Positions 1-12,024 of a stretch of DNA of 64,000 nucleotides are shown piece by piece (within the stretch, counting starts at the first letter, position 1; each line of letters begins with the position of its first letter). Under the pieces are notes generated by a model that did no database searches, was not told where the DNA came from, and saw only the letters and a list, made by a program, of their open reading frames with translations. Origin of the DNA: Xenopus tropicalis (lineage: Eukaryota > Chordata > Amphibia > Anura > Pipidae); the NCBI RefSeq assembly GCF_000004195.4, contig NC_030679.2:36507712-36571711 (forward strand). Reading direction: 5' to 3'. The position numbers and the translations under genes are program-made.

Positions 1-925
1 TTATTTCTGGTTATTCAAGATTATATATGATTGTGCACCATATTTCTCAAACATCATATAATAAATACATTTAATAAATAATTACTTTGCTGACATCATG
101 AGAATGGTCAGTTTCAATGTGCCATACAACATGTTTACTTTATGAAAGTAAAGGACAGTTAACTTTTTTGTTCTTAAACATGAATATTGCCTTAATAGGT
201 AACAGAGAAATGCCGTGGCACTAGAAAAATAATTCATGTCAGCACCGGTGATTTCATGTGTCATAATAATTACAAAGCGTGACTTTAACTTTGCAGTCAG
301 TTCCAGCTTAGTTGCAACTTTCACTCTGCACAGCCCACTCATCTTCTGCCCAATTAGATATAATAAGTGGCAAATTACAGGGAAGTAATGTTCTGGCAAA
401 ATGATCAAAAGAGGCTTGTTATTATCCTGCACTAGGGAAAATTACAGCTATGTGAATAACGTTATCTTTGTCCTTCTCAACAATACAGTTTCATTGCTGT
501 TCTGCATGTGTGTATCAATAAGCAATTAAACCTGTGGCAGTGCCAGGCATCCTGCTTTGGGCCTGTTGACATGAACAAGTAGGTGGCCCCCACTATAGCC
601 CCATCACTAAAACACACACACATTTCTTGAGAGTAGATGACTTGTGGATGCAAAAGGTTTACAAACCCAATCTGCCGTCTTGTGTCCTAAACAAATAGGG
701 TGTTTGCAGGGCTGCTTTTAAGCACTAGAAGGTCATATGATCCAATTGGTGGGCCCCATCAGCAACCCCTTACCCAACACAAGCAAATTTCTGGCAGCAT
801 TTATAATAACAAGTGGATGACACTCAAAGCAAGGCAATAACCTACTTCTTTTGCAAACAAGGAAATCAAGGTGCCAGAGTTAATACTGATCCCCCAATAT
901 AGAGTTGGACAACAACAAAAAATAA

Positions 926-1203
926 AGGTGGCCATACACTGCCAGATCAAGGTTGATCTGGTCCAGTTTTGGCCAACCATGTATAAGGTGGCCATACACT
1001 GACAGAGGTCACCAAACTAACAGATCTTTCCCTGATCATCTGATCAGTCCTTGCACCAATGACATTTTCAAACCTGTCCAATCAACATCTGGACAATTTT
1101 TAACCTAATATTGGGTTGACCAATTGGGGGGCCCCATACAAAGGGCCGATAAGCTGCCAACTTGGTCTGTCAGCAGCTTTTACCAGCCCATGTTCGGCCT
1201 TTA
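926..1203. mobile_element. two AGGTGGCCATACACTG copies end to end
   Basis: A short copy (926-984, internally deleted to about 60 bp, ending GGCCAACCATGTAT) is followed at once by a second start AGGTGGCCATACACTGACAG (986) running to about 1203 (GCCCATGTTCGGCCTTTA). Confidence 0.55.
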
Positions 1204-2091
1204 GGGCCAAATAGGGTTGATCCAAAATAAAAAAAAATTGAAACTTACCAAGAAAAAAACCCTGATAACAGCACAGCTATACCTCTCAGTCTAAGAAGCT
1301 ATTCTTGTATTTACAACTTTATATAATGTATATAACATTAAGAGCAGCAGCCTGAAAACACAGTCCAAGAGTTGCATTAGGAGGAGATTAGGAAAATAAC
1401 ACGAACCACAGACCACTAAATCAAGTCCATAGTGTATGTCGTAACATGAATCATATTTTCCAACTAGTTTCCTGTTCTTAATTATCTGTCTTTCCAAAAA
1501 AAGTAATTCATCTAGTCTCACGTTTTTCCTATATCAGTTTTCCCTCTATTTGCTTCTAAACACAAGTAAAGAGACTAATGACAGAATGTTTTGGCTGAAA
1601 TAAATTTCTTTCCCATTCACATGAAGTGAAATAAGTTTATCTTCACAATATGGAAGCCAATTTATATCTGAGATGAGAAAGAGATGACAAACTTTTACTC
1701 AAAAAATATTGAGTTCCCCATCTAACTACCTAGCTTAGTTATTACCATGTACAGGAATTATTTCAATCTGCGAACAGAAAGCAACAAGTATACTACAGCT
1801 TGGGACACCTTGTGCAGCACACAGCTGTGTCCGGCTGATTCTCAGTTTCCTTACCAGCTGGCAATTCCCTTACTAAGAATTACAGCTCCAGGAGCCATTC
1901 ACGGTTTGATTGGCATGTATTTGTAGCTCCTTGTCAGATATCCACAGAGAGCTGCTCTCTTTTTTGCCAGCACTCTAGAAAACCAAGCACTACAAGGAGA
2001 GAGTGGAGAAACTGTTATTATGTGACGTTGCTGCATTGTGTGTGGGAAGACGCATTACATATGGCAGGAAAGCAAAACTCAGCCTAAAGAA
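1204..2091. other. non-coding intronic sequence
   Basis: AT-rich; short ORFs of chance length only. No repeat family recognised. Confidence 0.4.
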
Positions 2092-2555
2092 CCTAAGGGA
2101 ATGAGATTAGAAAAAAGGTAACATTGGGGTAAAGGGAAGAGAAGAGGAGCAGGGGATAATGAGTGAGGAGCAAGAGTGAGAAAGAAGAGAGCAACATATG
2201 GCATGGAAAAAAGATACAATTGTAAAAGGAAATGGGAGAGAGAAACATAAAGTGTAAAAATGAGTAAGAGGGAGAAAAAATGGTATTCAAGGAAGAATGG
2301 GAAAATAGGTGGAGGGGTAGAAAGGCGAAGTGGGGGATACAAAATTAAATGGAAAAATGCAAAAGATCTACAAGGAGACCAGAGTTAGCAGAACAAGGGA
2401 AGGACAACGGCAAAAAAGGGAATAAAAAGAAGAAGGTTAAAGAAACACTTTAGAACAGAAATGTTTGGAATAAGGATACAAAGGCAAATGGGGGAGAAGT
2501 GAAAAGGAGGAGAGAAATTGAGGACAGTGAGTTAGAAACTAGAAAAAAGACAGAA
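2092..2555 (+). repeat. long purine-rich (A/G) tract
   Basis: About 460 bp in which the plus strand is overwhelmingly A and G (GGGAAGAGAAGAGGAGCAGG, GAAGAAGGTTAAAG, GGAGGAGAGAAATTGAGG). Pyrimidines are scattered. The minus-strand ORFs here are Leu/Ser/Phe/Pro-rich by composition only. Confidence 0.75.
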
Positions 2556-4560
2556 GGCAAGGTTTATCTAATCATAAACCAAACAAAGAATTTGGTTGGG
2601 AAGTTGGATGACCCAACACTTTCTGCAGAAAACCTAAACAATGATATTTCTGCAGGGACTCAATAAATAATAGGGTCCATCTCATGGGTCTGGAGTCAAA
2701 AACAGGTGAAGGTGTTGTATGGTATGGCAGAAAAAAGCCCTCTCTGCCTGTAAAGTTGGACAGCACTAGTTTAAATAATAAAGCATCTGTGGATATGCTA
2801 TGATTTTGATTTATGTTCTTTTGAAATCAGGGATGTGCTATTGATGTTCTCCTGGCTGAGAGCTGTGTAATTTGGCAGTAGTTTGCAGAAAAATTATCTG
2901 AAGCAAGTAAGCAGTGTATGCACTGGGCTCCTCAAGCTTGGGTGATCCAGAGAGGAGTGTATGGGCAAATGCCTCTCAACATAGATTCCTTTAAGGTAAA
3001 TATATTCTAAGGTAGTGGTTTACCAGTCACAGAGCTAGACTTATAAACACATACTACAGTGTTCTTGTAAAATCACCATACACAGAAATCTTGTTCATAC
3101 GTTTTGTGGTGCCTATTACTGTTATTTTGTGCAAAGGTGTCCTGTACTTTACACCTGCCATTTTACGTAGTTTTGTATTAGAAAGAATTCCCTTTGCCAA
3201 CTCTGTCCATGTGTGGTATTTTTTGTGCCTAAAAGTCACACGCAACAGCAGTGTAATTACTATATTGGAGAAGGGGGCCTGTGTGGGATCATGTGATCTG
3301 CAGTATGGTTTTAGCTCTGCTGACCTGCTACCTTTGCCCGCTTGGTATTAAAGCTGCTCCTGATGCCACCAGCCATGGCAAGAGCATACACGGACAGGGG
3401 CTTGGCTATAAGTTCTGCCAAGACCCGGACTGAAATTGAAAATAGGTTCAGGCATTTCATGCGCACAGAGGCCCAAACAGTCTCCCACAGGCCCAATAAA
3501 TACAGCAGCCCCACAGGTTGCCAGTCGAGGCATGGTCCTGTCTGCCTTATGCAAGTTGTTTACCATTAACATAGGCACTCATGTACTAATTTAGCATACA
3601 GCAAGTGGTGCACAAAACATTTTTTTGTGGCTTGCAGTAGGCACAACGGCATTGGAATTCTGAGCAGAAGGAAAAATCAGGAGAAATCTTAACTAGTAGC
3701 AATTTAACCAAATAAAAAGCACAGCTTCTGCTTTTCTCTTAACAGTCTTGTGACCTATTGAAATATGCAGCTTTCTTTTCCAATTTATCATGAGTTTCAC
3801 TTCTGCGTATTTGTAAGCACTACAACTACAGAGACACCCTTCCAGCATTAATAAAGCAAAGAATCCTGACACTAGTACATTATTTTCACACACTTTTCAT
3901 TATTTCAATGTTTAGGAAAAATTTAGCTGTGTATGATATTATAATTTTGCTGTCAGCGAACTGTCAACTCTACTGATTTGCACCGAATTTCAGAATAACA
4001 CAGATGCAAAATAATCATGACTTATATATACTATATAAATAACCAGACAATAATAATAATGTGCTATTCTCAAACATAAACATTTATGAAATGTGGTTTC
4101 ACAGCTTCTTTATTTGGTTAGGATTAAAGGAATTAACTGCATAAACCAAAGTAAGAGTTATCTTTGCTCAGTCACTACAATTTATTAGCACTCCAATGCT
4201 ATATGTGGAACTGCCAAAAAATAAATCACACAAAGTTTAGCTGTCTAAAACCTAAAACATAGTTCAACATTACTGCTCACACAGAACTCATCAGACTTTT
4301 ATCCTATTTTATTCTAATTTCCAAATTCATCTATGAATATATTTTATCAGTTCTTTTGCTACCTCTGTGGGAAAAAACATTAGAACTTCATCAGCAATGT
4401 GTGTTTAACAGAAGAACTTCTAGCAATGCCAAGCCTTTAGGCTATCAAGAGGTCACACTGAATAGCTGTTATGGATAAAAAAGCAGGAATTTGAAAGGAA
4501 GCTCACTTGGTGAAACAGGCAGGAATATACTCACAGTCGGATAGTGTGGTATCTGAAGAG
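2556..4560. other. non-coding intronic sequence with repeat fragments
   Basis: Holds a GTTGGACAGCACTAG end (2756-2770, hAT-type fragment) and an inverse fragment of the GGACTGG/GGCCCAAACAG repeat around 3420-3520. The rest is unassigned AT-rich sequence. Confidence 0.4.
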
Positions 4561-4563
4561 TAA

Positions 4564-4936
4564 AGGTGGCCATACACGGGGCGATTGTAGCTGCCAATAT
4601 TGGTCCCTTGGACTGATTCAGCAGCTTATCGGCCCGTGTAGGGGCAGGAACGAGGGGCATGCCCGACCGATATCTGGCCTGAAATTGGGCAGATATCGAT
4701 CGGGCAGGTTAAAAGATTTAGTAGGATCGGGGACCGCATTGGCTCGTTGATGTGGTCCCCGAACCGACTGCCCCATTGCCGCCATTATAATTTGATTGTT
4801 TGGCCCCAGGGCCAAACGATCTAATTAGCCTACACGTTCCCCAATATCGCCCACCCGTAGGTGGGGATATCGGGTGAAGATCCGCTCACTTGGCGACCTC
4901 ACCAAATTAACGTTTCTTCACGTGTATGGGCACCTT
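4564..4936. mobile_element. AGGTGGCCATACACGGG MITE
   Basis: Ends AGGTGGCCATACACGGG and CACGTGTATGGGCACCT, TAA on both sides (4561-4563, 4937-4939). The interior has GATATCGATCGGGCAGGTTA, GGGGACCGCATTGGC and GCCACCCGTAGGTGGG-type motifs shared with the 12305 copy. 373 bp, non-coding. Confidence 0.8.
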
Positions 4937-4939
4937 TAA

Positions 4940-5749
4940 CAAGATCATAGACTAGATTGAGCATGGGTCAAGGCAGGCTGCAATCAAAACAGTCAGGAAC
5001 AGGTAGAAATTCAGAGACCATATTATCAGGAAATATAAATCACCCAGGAAAGACAGACCTCCCAGTGGGCATGAACCCATGTCTGTGGCAGTTGTTTTTC
5101 ATTTGGCAAAGTTTAGGACCAGAAACACAGGGGACAGTGCAGCACATAAAAAAGACTACAAACTTACTTCCCTTCTAAATCAGAAGAAAGCACTGGAGCA
5201 CCTATCTACAGTGTGGAGTAATCTTATAAGAAGCAGCCTTCATGGAAGAGTTGTAAAAGAAAAATTACTATTCCTCTAAAGTGGAAACAGAGCCAAATGG
5301 ACAACACAAATACTGGGGTGAAGAAAAATGGCAGCTCTATCAGAAAACAGGGAAACAACTGATCAGTCCCATTCTGCAGCATTGCAGTGACCCCAAACAA
5401 ACTGGCAAAATTCTAAAGAACTATGAAGAATAAAAAATCAAGCAAGAGATGGTATGGCTTCCAGAAAACACTAATCTCAACATCATCAAGCCAGACTGGT
5501 GTTACTAGAGACAGATGTAAGACAATCATTATCTGCAGAGGAACATTTCCCAGTTCTCCAGTATACCTGGAACAGCCTTACAGTACAGTACTGTGTAAAT
5601 GTTTAAGGAACTTATGAAAAATGCTGTAAAGTGGGAATTCTCATAATCATATGAATGTATTTTTACTGCATTTTCTAGGCAGTTTCTTGATTAATAAAAA
5701 AAACATTTAAAAAACAAAAACATTCACAACATTTCTCTAAAGTACCTAT
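4940..5749. other. non-coding, nothing recognised
   Basis: Several chance ORFs of 60-75 codons on the plus strand; no domain-like motif. Confidence 0.4.
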
Positions 5750-6066
5750 AGGTGGCCATACACTGTAAGATCTGCTTGTTTGGCGAGCAGATCTACTGAT
5801 ATGCCCACCTAAGGTGGGCAACATAGAGCTAATTTGGTCGTTTGACCCTAGGGCCAAATGATCTAATTAAACCAGTGGGCATAAGCGCATGTCGGACTGA
5901 GGACCACATCAACCATTCAATGTGGTCCCTGATACTACGGAAAATCAAACCTGCCAGATCTCGGTCGGGTAGGCCTCTTGGGGTGACCATACATGGGCAG
6001 ATAAGCTGCCAAATCAGTCAAAAGGTCCCAAATCGGTAGCTAAAATCTGCCTGTGTATGTTCACCT
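5750..6066. mobile_element. AGGTGGCCATACACTG MITE, diverged
   Basis: Ends AGGTGGCCATACACTG and GTGTATGTTCACCT(TAA). Interior GCCCTAGGGCCAAATGATC and CAACCATTCAATGTGGTCCC-type motifs of the 4564 family. Confidence 0.65.
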
Positions 6067-6804
6067 TAAGACTTTTATGCAGTACTGTATGCAGAGTAAT
6101 TGCTTGCAAGGGCCCCATTTTTTTCTTCACCAAAGATCACGTTCACGTTGACTGTTGACTTGTGGAAACAACTGCATTTGGTTATACCATGTCCAAATGC
6201 ACAAAGAACAACTACACAAACAAACATTATTCTTTAAATATAAGATAACAATGCTATCTTATAACTGAATTAGCTTACAGATACAAAAATAAATTAAAAT
6301 GCTCTTTCTATATAATATCAGAGTATATGTCCCTAATTTTATTTAGAATGTTTTTATTCAATTTTAGATAATGGGGGGAAAAACGACCTAAAAATGAAAA
6401 GCTGCTAAAAAAAATGACTGATTCAGACCAATGGCCTTGAAACTAGTTCAGTCTACCTTCTAGAAAGAGCCAGACATAAATATATTAACCTACAATTACT
6501 GTGTGCTGGGCAGGCCTGCAACCACTCAGAAAGACAAGCCTGACATAATGAATATCAACTTATTTTTCTTTTTACTGTGTGACCCATAGTTACCAAACCC
6601 CTGAAGGTGGCATGAATGATTCATACAAATACCACATGTATTCCAATCAAAAATATTAAATGGAAGGACAATCATAATATTGCCCTAATTTCTTACATGC
6701 TCTAACTCTTTTTCTCATATTTTTATTTTAAACACAGCACGCTCCCAGGCATCTTCTCTCAGGAGAATGCTGTTCATGTCAATAGTTAAGAATATTTCAC
6801 TGTA

Positions 6805-6870
6805 AACTGCGACAAATCTCCCTTGTCGCGGGCGACTAATCTCCTCGAAATGCCATCCCACCTCAAACAT
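6805..6870. mobile_element. fragment of GGGCTCTGG-type MITE
   Basis: GCGACAAATCTCCCTTGTCG, GGGCGACTAATCTCCTCG and AAATGCCATCCCACC match the left-arm interior of the family. No termini remain. Confidence 0.5.
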
Positions 6871-6879
6871 CCTCAAACA

Positions 6880-7105
6880 TATCTAGTCCCCTCCATTAGG
6901 AATTGACTTTGGCTCTTGAGCATGCTCAGTTCTTCTCAACTCAGGCCGCCCGGATGAAAGCTGCTATTTGTTTTAGAAAAATGTGATTGTGCTGGCAAAC
7001 TGAGGGAATATATGCAATACAAATGGTGTGGTTTGGGTGGGGGAAATGTGCCCAACTTATATACATGGTAGGAAGATGTAGGGTTTACATAGCCTTTAAA
7101 AAAGC
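6880..7105 (-). repeat. dispersed repeat, GAGCATGCTCAG family, internally deleted
   Basis: CTTGAGCATGCTCAGTTCTT is followed at once by GATGAAAGCTGCTATTTGTTT, then ATATATGCAATACAAATGG and CATGGTAGGAAGATGTAGGG. The same blocks occur inverted and about 300 bp apart at 14340-14830. Confidence 0.5.
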
Positions 7106-7425
7106 TGGGAGAGTGCGTGACTTTGTGTTAAACTGAGCATTTTCATTGTATATAAAAAGTCATGTAAACCATATTTATAAACAGTATATATTTTTTTTTT
7201 TTTACATTTAAATGCCAAACTAGATAAGAGAGACAAAATTGAAATGATATAAAACTGGCCCAAAGGATAAATGTGCCCTTCAGGGTTGCTCAAATTCTCT
7301 CAACAGACATCATTTTATTATGCTCTGGTGCTCAAACATGTGGTCTGTCAAATAATCTTCCCACTGCATATAAAAAGATTGTTAGTTAGCACTGATATAC
7401 AATATCACTTTGTAAATCATACTAA

Positions 7426-7957
7426 GGGGCTGATTTACTAAGACACGAATTCGAATCCGAATTGGAAAAATTCCGATTGGAAAACGAACATTTTGCGACT
7501 TTTTCGTATTTTTTGCGATTTTTTCGGCGCCTTTACGACTTTTCGGAAATTATCGCGACTTTTTCCTTACCAATACGATTTGCGAGAAAAAACACGAGTT
7601 TTTCATAGCCGTTCCGAAAGGTGCGCAAAATCTGGCGATTTTTTCGTAGCGTTAAAACTTGCGCGAAAAGTCGCGCCTTTTTCGTAGCGTTAAAACTTAA
7701 AAGGCGCGACGTTTCGCGCAAGTTTTAACGCTACGAAAAAATCGCGACTTTTCGCGTAAGTTTTAACACTACGAAAAAATCACCAGATTTTGCGCAACTT
7801 TCGGAACGGCTACGAAAAACTCGCGTTTTTTCGCGCAAATCGTATTGGTAACGAAAAAGTCACGACAATTTTCCGAAAAAATCACAAAATACTGATCATT
7901 ACGAAAAAAACGCAATCGGACGCATTCGGCCCGTTCGTGGGTTAGTAAATGTGCCCC
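7426..7957. mobile_element. 532-bp hairpin MITE, GGGGCTGATTTACTAA ends
   Basis: Ends GGGGCTGATTTACTAA (7426) and TTAGTAAATGTGCCCC (to 7957), TAA on both sides (7423-7425, 7958-7960). The arms are filled with short motifs such as GCGACTTTTTCG and CGTAGCGTTAAAACTT, with the inverse on the right side. Harbinger-like by duplication. Same family as 50509-51037. Confidence 0.85.
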
Positions 7958-7960
7958 TAA

Positions 7961-8890
7961 ATGTTACTCTTTTAGAAAAAACTCCCATATCAGATTAAAA
8001 ATAACCTGCTAAAAATCATTACTGCTCAATTCAAAACCCACTCCCAGTTTATAAACGACACAACTGAAAAAGCTGTTTGGCTGAACCCTTCATCCCCAAG
8101 GCTTGTGGTGGCTTTTCCCAGGGCAATATACCCTATGTCAGAGTTCTTATTTTGAAACAGCTGGAGGCTGAATGTTGGGAAGCCCTGATATGAATCTGAA
8201 GGACAGAATGGAGCTTGCTTACTGGTTATGCCTTTGCTTGCAGAAAGAAAATGACAAACACCGAATAGGCTGAGAGCAGACAAAGGAGTGACCACAAAGC
8301 AGATGGAACATATCACATAATTTAAAAATCACAAACGTTCTACAAAACTTAATAAAAGGGGAGATTTATCTTATTTTAATATTTAATCTCAATCTTTCGA
8401 ACAGAATGTCCCATCATATGATTTTATGATTTTAATAACTTACAAAAGGGGGTGCATTATCTGCATTTAAAATTCTTCTCAATTTTTCTCACTGAATAAA
8501 AAGATATGAAAATCTTTTTTTATCTTCTCCAGTCAAGATCATTTGTTGCTTTAAATATACAGAGATTGAGTGCCATGCAGTAAAAGACAGAGTAGGAAGG
8601 AGCTCCCTGCCCTGTAGAACTTACAATCTAAGTATTCTTCTTTGTTTTACTTATATTCATATTTGTAATATTTTTCTTCAACACAATTTGTTTTTTATTG
8701 TTATGCTTTTTAATAATTCAAAAGCCTGAAAAGTTTGATTTAATACAAAGTTGTAGAAGATGCCCATGCTGTGGGTAGGCTTTAGGGTTATGGTGCGCAG
8801 GCTAGTTTTAACCATTATGTGGTCATGTCATTTTCTGTACATGTAAAATATCTAATTTTGATAGGCAATTATCAATTGGTTAAATCTTGG
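7961..8890. other. non-coding; possible LINE-tail fragment
   Basis: CCCTGCCCTGTAGAACTTACAATCTAA at about 8608-8634 resembles the AGAGCTTACAATCTAA block of frog LINE-type 3' ends. The 96-codon minus-strand ORF at 8026-8316 has no recognisable motif. Confidence 0.35.
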
Positions 8891-8894
8891 CTAC

Positions 8895-9085
8895 TGCAGT
8901 GACAAATTTCCGCGAAATGCTTTCTCACCAGCGATAAAGAGATTCGCCTGTGGGTGCTTCGTTTTCTGAAGTCGCCATAAGTTTCCTGCACATTCACTTT
9001 CTTCCCTACAATTCACATCATTGGCGGTGGGAAAGCATTTTGGTAGCTGAGATATAACCTCAGGCGACAAACCTCCCCTCTGCCC
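8895..9085. mobile_element. diverged hairpin MITE relic of the same group
   Basis: ACAAATTTCCGCGAAATGCTTTCTCACCAGCGAT near 8900 and GGCGGTGGGAAAGCATTTTGG near 9024 are inverted and related to the CCATCCCACCGGCGAT/GCCGGTGGGATGGCA arms of the GGGCTCTGG family. Immediately upstream of the 9090 element, and older. Confidence 0.5.
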
Positions 9086-9089
9086 CTGC

Positions 9090-9560
9090 CTTAGGGCAGT
9101 GGCCCATGGGGAGATTAGTCGCCCGTGATAAATCTTAACTACCGCGGGTGAATAATATCCCCGACATGCTACCCCACCGGCAAGAAAATTCATTTTAGGG
9201 CAGTGGCACACGGGTAGATTAGTCACCCGCGATAAATCTTACCTACCGCGGGTGAATAATCTCCCCAACATGCCACCCCACCAGCAAGAAAATTCATTTT
9301 AGGGCAGTGGCACACGATAAATCTTAACTACCGCGGGAGACTAATCTCCCCAATATGCCATCCCACTGGCAAGTATGTAAATCGCTGCTGTGATGGCATA
9401 TGCATCGCTTCGGTCGCCCGAACTTGCCCCTCAAGGAAACGTCGGGAGACTTTAAGAAACCAAAGCAACACAAATGCCATCCCACCGGTGATTTACATTC
9501 TTGCCGGTGGGATGGCATATCGGGGAGATTAGTCTCCTGCGGTAGTTATTTTATTGTCGG
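9090..9560. mobile_element. GGGCAGTGGCACACGG MITE with triplicated left arm
   Basis: The left arm (TTTTAGGGCAGTGGC(A/C)CA... to ...CACCGGCAAGAAAATTCA) begins three times at about 9092, 9197 and 9299, roughly 105 bp apart. It is followed by the hairpin body and a right arm ending near 9555 (GGGGAGATTAGTCTCCTGCG). The usual right terminus is missing or damaged. Confidence 0.6.
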
Positions 9561-10059
9561 CGCACCTCACATCCTGCTTGTGCATATTAAATGAGAAAAG
9601 CATACCAGTTTTAAACAAATACATACTAAGATTAGGTTTTGTTTAAACATGCTTTAAGTGAATCAATATGTTTGTTGGTTTGGTTGTCAAGTACCTGAAT
9701 TTGTAAATAAAGGTCATGATGTCAGAAAATTATTGTCTTTAATGCCAGTTAATTTTCAACTCCTTGTTTGCTTCCCTTTGATATCAAATGCCAATAGTAA
9801 CTGCAGCTGCTGGAGGTAGGGATTAAAATCTATATACAACTGTTTACCTCACATCAAATGTCCATAAATTGTTTCTGGCACAGGTACTTACAATATTTCC
9901 CTTAGTGAGCAATCAGTTCAGGAGTTTACTGCCTAAAAAGATGTGCATTGGAAGATGGTTGATGTATGGGTGCCTCTTCCCTGTTAAAAAAACTAATAAT
10001 AAGCCAGCTTCAGATTAGTTGCCATTAGCCCCCAACATATAACAGTAGATGTAAGGTTC

Positions 10060-10160
10060 ACCCACAAGCAATCTACAACATTTAATTGATTAACAGACAG
10101 GGCAAGCTTTTTGGGCTTGACCCTCATTCTCAGAAGCAAGTACAGACCTAAGAATGTGGG
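10060..10160 (-). mobile_element. degraded member of the hammerhead-bearing repeat class
   Basis: The minus strand reads CTGAGAATGA, GGGTCAAGCCC, AAAAAGC, then CTGTCTGTTAATCAATTAAATG. The order CTGANGA-like box, GC hairpin, A-rich box and a decayed AATAAA recalls the better copies, but most core bases are lost. Confidence 0.25.
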
Positions 10161-10898
10161 TTGGTAAGGTAAGACATATTTCTTGTCTGCTCAGTGAAAT
10201 GTGGTACAGTTCTCATAAATACAGCTTCCATCTACTGTTGTATTTACATTTTTGTCATTCATGGTTGGAAGTTCCATGAATCACTGTTGATGCTAATCAG
10301 ATTCCGATTTTATGAGTGCCATATTTCTCTCACTTCCTGCTATTCTACAATTCAAAGTTACAGAAAGTCACTATGATATTAAACAGAGTCAGTGCTGTCC
10401 AGTTTTTTAGCTGACTTCTCTGGCTTGTGTTAAGTTTATCTAAGGTCATCCTACATTTCAATTAATGTAACTTTTCTATGGCTGGGACATGCTCCATCTA
10501 AAACAGAGCTGCTGCTGCTGCCCTGAGCATTAGGGAGCACTCGTAGCTGAGAACATTACTTCATATTTCATTATGGCTGACTGCAAACAATTTATATCTC
10601 ATGGAAGAGATGAGAAATTACAAGTAAGAATTTTATTATGTTTATTGAAGATTGAATGTGCTGTATTTGAAATCTAAATGTTTGCAAATTCAGTAACACT
10701 ATAGGGCTGATATATATCAATCAATAGTTAAGTTTAAGCATATCAAAGTAAGAAAATGCGAGTGTGCTCTCTATCTTGTTTGCTTCTCCTAACATTGATT
10801 GCTTGGTTATTCTTAATCCATTATCATGTTTAAAAAAAAAAATCACAGCAATTTACCTGACAGCTTTATGCACTGGGAGAAATTCTGACATACACATG

Positions 10899-10944
10899 CA
10901 GATATGTATATATGTATGTATTTATAAATAAATAAATAAAAATA
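10899..10944. repeat. (TATG)n / (AAAT)n simple repeats
   Basis: ATGTATATATGTATGTATTT followed by ATAAATAAATAAATAAA. Confidence 0.85.
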
Positions 10945-11698
10945 TTTGGAGGGACATGACCTCCATGACAGCTGACCATCGGTATATCATGCACTTAAAA
11001 GGTCAAAAGTGGATGTCTAGCTCATAGAAGCTTCCATGCAGCATATTTATTGCATTCCCCATCTGTCAGTAGCACTCTGATGTAGAAATTATGACTCTAT
11101 ATTTTATCTCAGAATGTACTATTAGCTTTCCTCAATTAGCAAAAGTATGTCTGACACCTGAAAAAATAAGCAATGGTATATGATAAACTGTGCATTCTTA
11201 TTCTCTTACAAAGATGGACCCAATATGTTAGTCATAAGTAGAACTGCCACAACATTTATTATACCCCAGCTTGCTTTTCAGCATAACAACATCTTTAGTC
11301 AGACTTTAAATCTGCTGCTGTTACATTTCCCTATGTGAAATGAGAAGCCAATCCTTACATTACCCAAAGTAACTTCCAGTGCTTGCCTTCTGCTTCAACT
11401 GTACTAAACCCGTCTTTAGAAAATTCTGGGCAAAACACTTGGCTTGTTTAAGATGGTATTTTTTGTAGATTTCCAGAAAATACATAATGAACAGAATATT
11501 CAAATATTTCCCATAACATAGCCTAGTCTACATATTATATATATACATTTATATATATATAAATCCGATGGTTATATATTATATATTATATAATCCGATG
11601 GTTAGATACCACTCACACAGGACTTGGGATTCATTTTTGGTGCTTTGGTGCAAAGTACCCTGACATAACGTGAGTGCCAGCTTCCCATGTTCCCATGT

Positions 11699-11700
<2 letters not shown>

Positions 11701-11740
<40 letters not shown>
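11701..11740. repeat. (TA)n microsatellite
   Basis: About 18 TA dinucleotides between ACGTGAGTGCC and GGCACTCACGT inverted repeats. Confidence 0.95.
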
Positions 11741-11925
11741 CTGGGGAACAGGCACTCACGTGTGCATTCAGAACAAGGAAGCCTGGGTGCAGTATTAGAA
11801 AATAGTGTAGAGAATCATGAAAGAAATACCGCACCCACAGGACTTAGTGGGAAAAAATTGAGCTTTTTTATTTCAAATGTTCATCTAATGTTTCACTGCC
11901 TCCACAGCCTTTGTCAAAGTTATAT

Positions 11926-11930
<5 letters not shown>

Positions 11931-11956
<26 letters not shown>

Positions 11957-11957
11957 A
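11931..11957. repeat. (TA)n microsatellite
   Basis: TACACACATATATATA run, just downstream (on the minus strand) of the hammerhead-bearing repeat's AATAAA. Confidence 0.9.
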
Positions 11958-11985
11958 AATAAAACGAGTTTTTATTGAAAAAATT

Positions 11986-12024
11986 CCAACATTTCGAGCA
12001 CAACCAGTGCTCTTCCTCAGGGAC
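11986..12024 (-). ncRNA. hammerhead ribozyme-like motif, second copy
   Basis: Minus strand: GTCC (12024-12021), CTGAGGA (12020-12014; fits CUGANGA), an extra A, stem II GAGCAC/GTGCTC with loop TGGTT (12012-11996), GAAA (11995-11992), then T GTT GGAA. Stem II is fully paired but shares no sequence with the copy at 61.2 kb, so structure is kept while sequence differs. Stem I is damaged (GTCC versus GGAA). Confidence 0.4.

Noticed and set aside
2079..2342. Leu/Ser/Phe-rich minus-strand ORFs resembling membrane segments
   Set aside because: Produced by the polypurine tract; two overlapping frames give the same composition.
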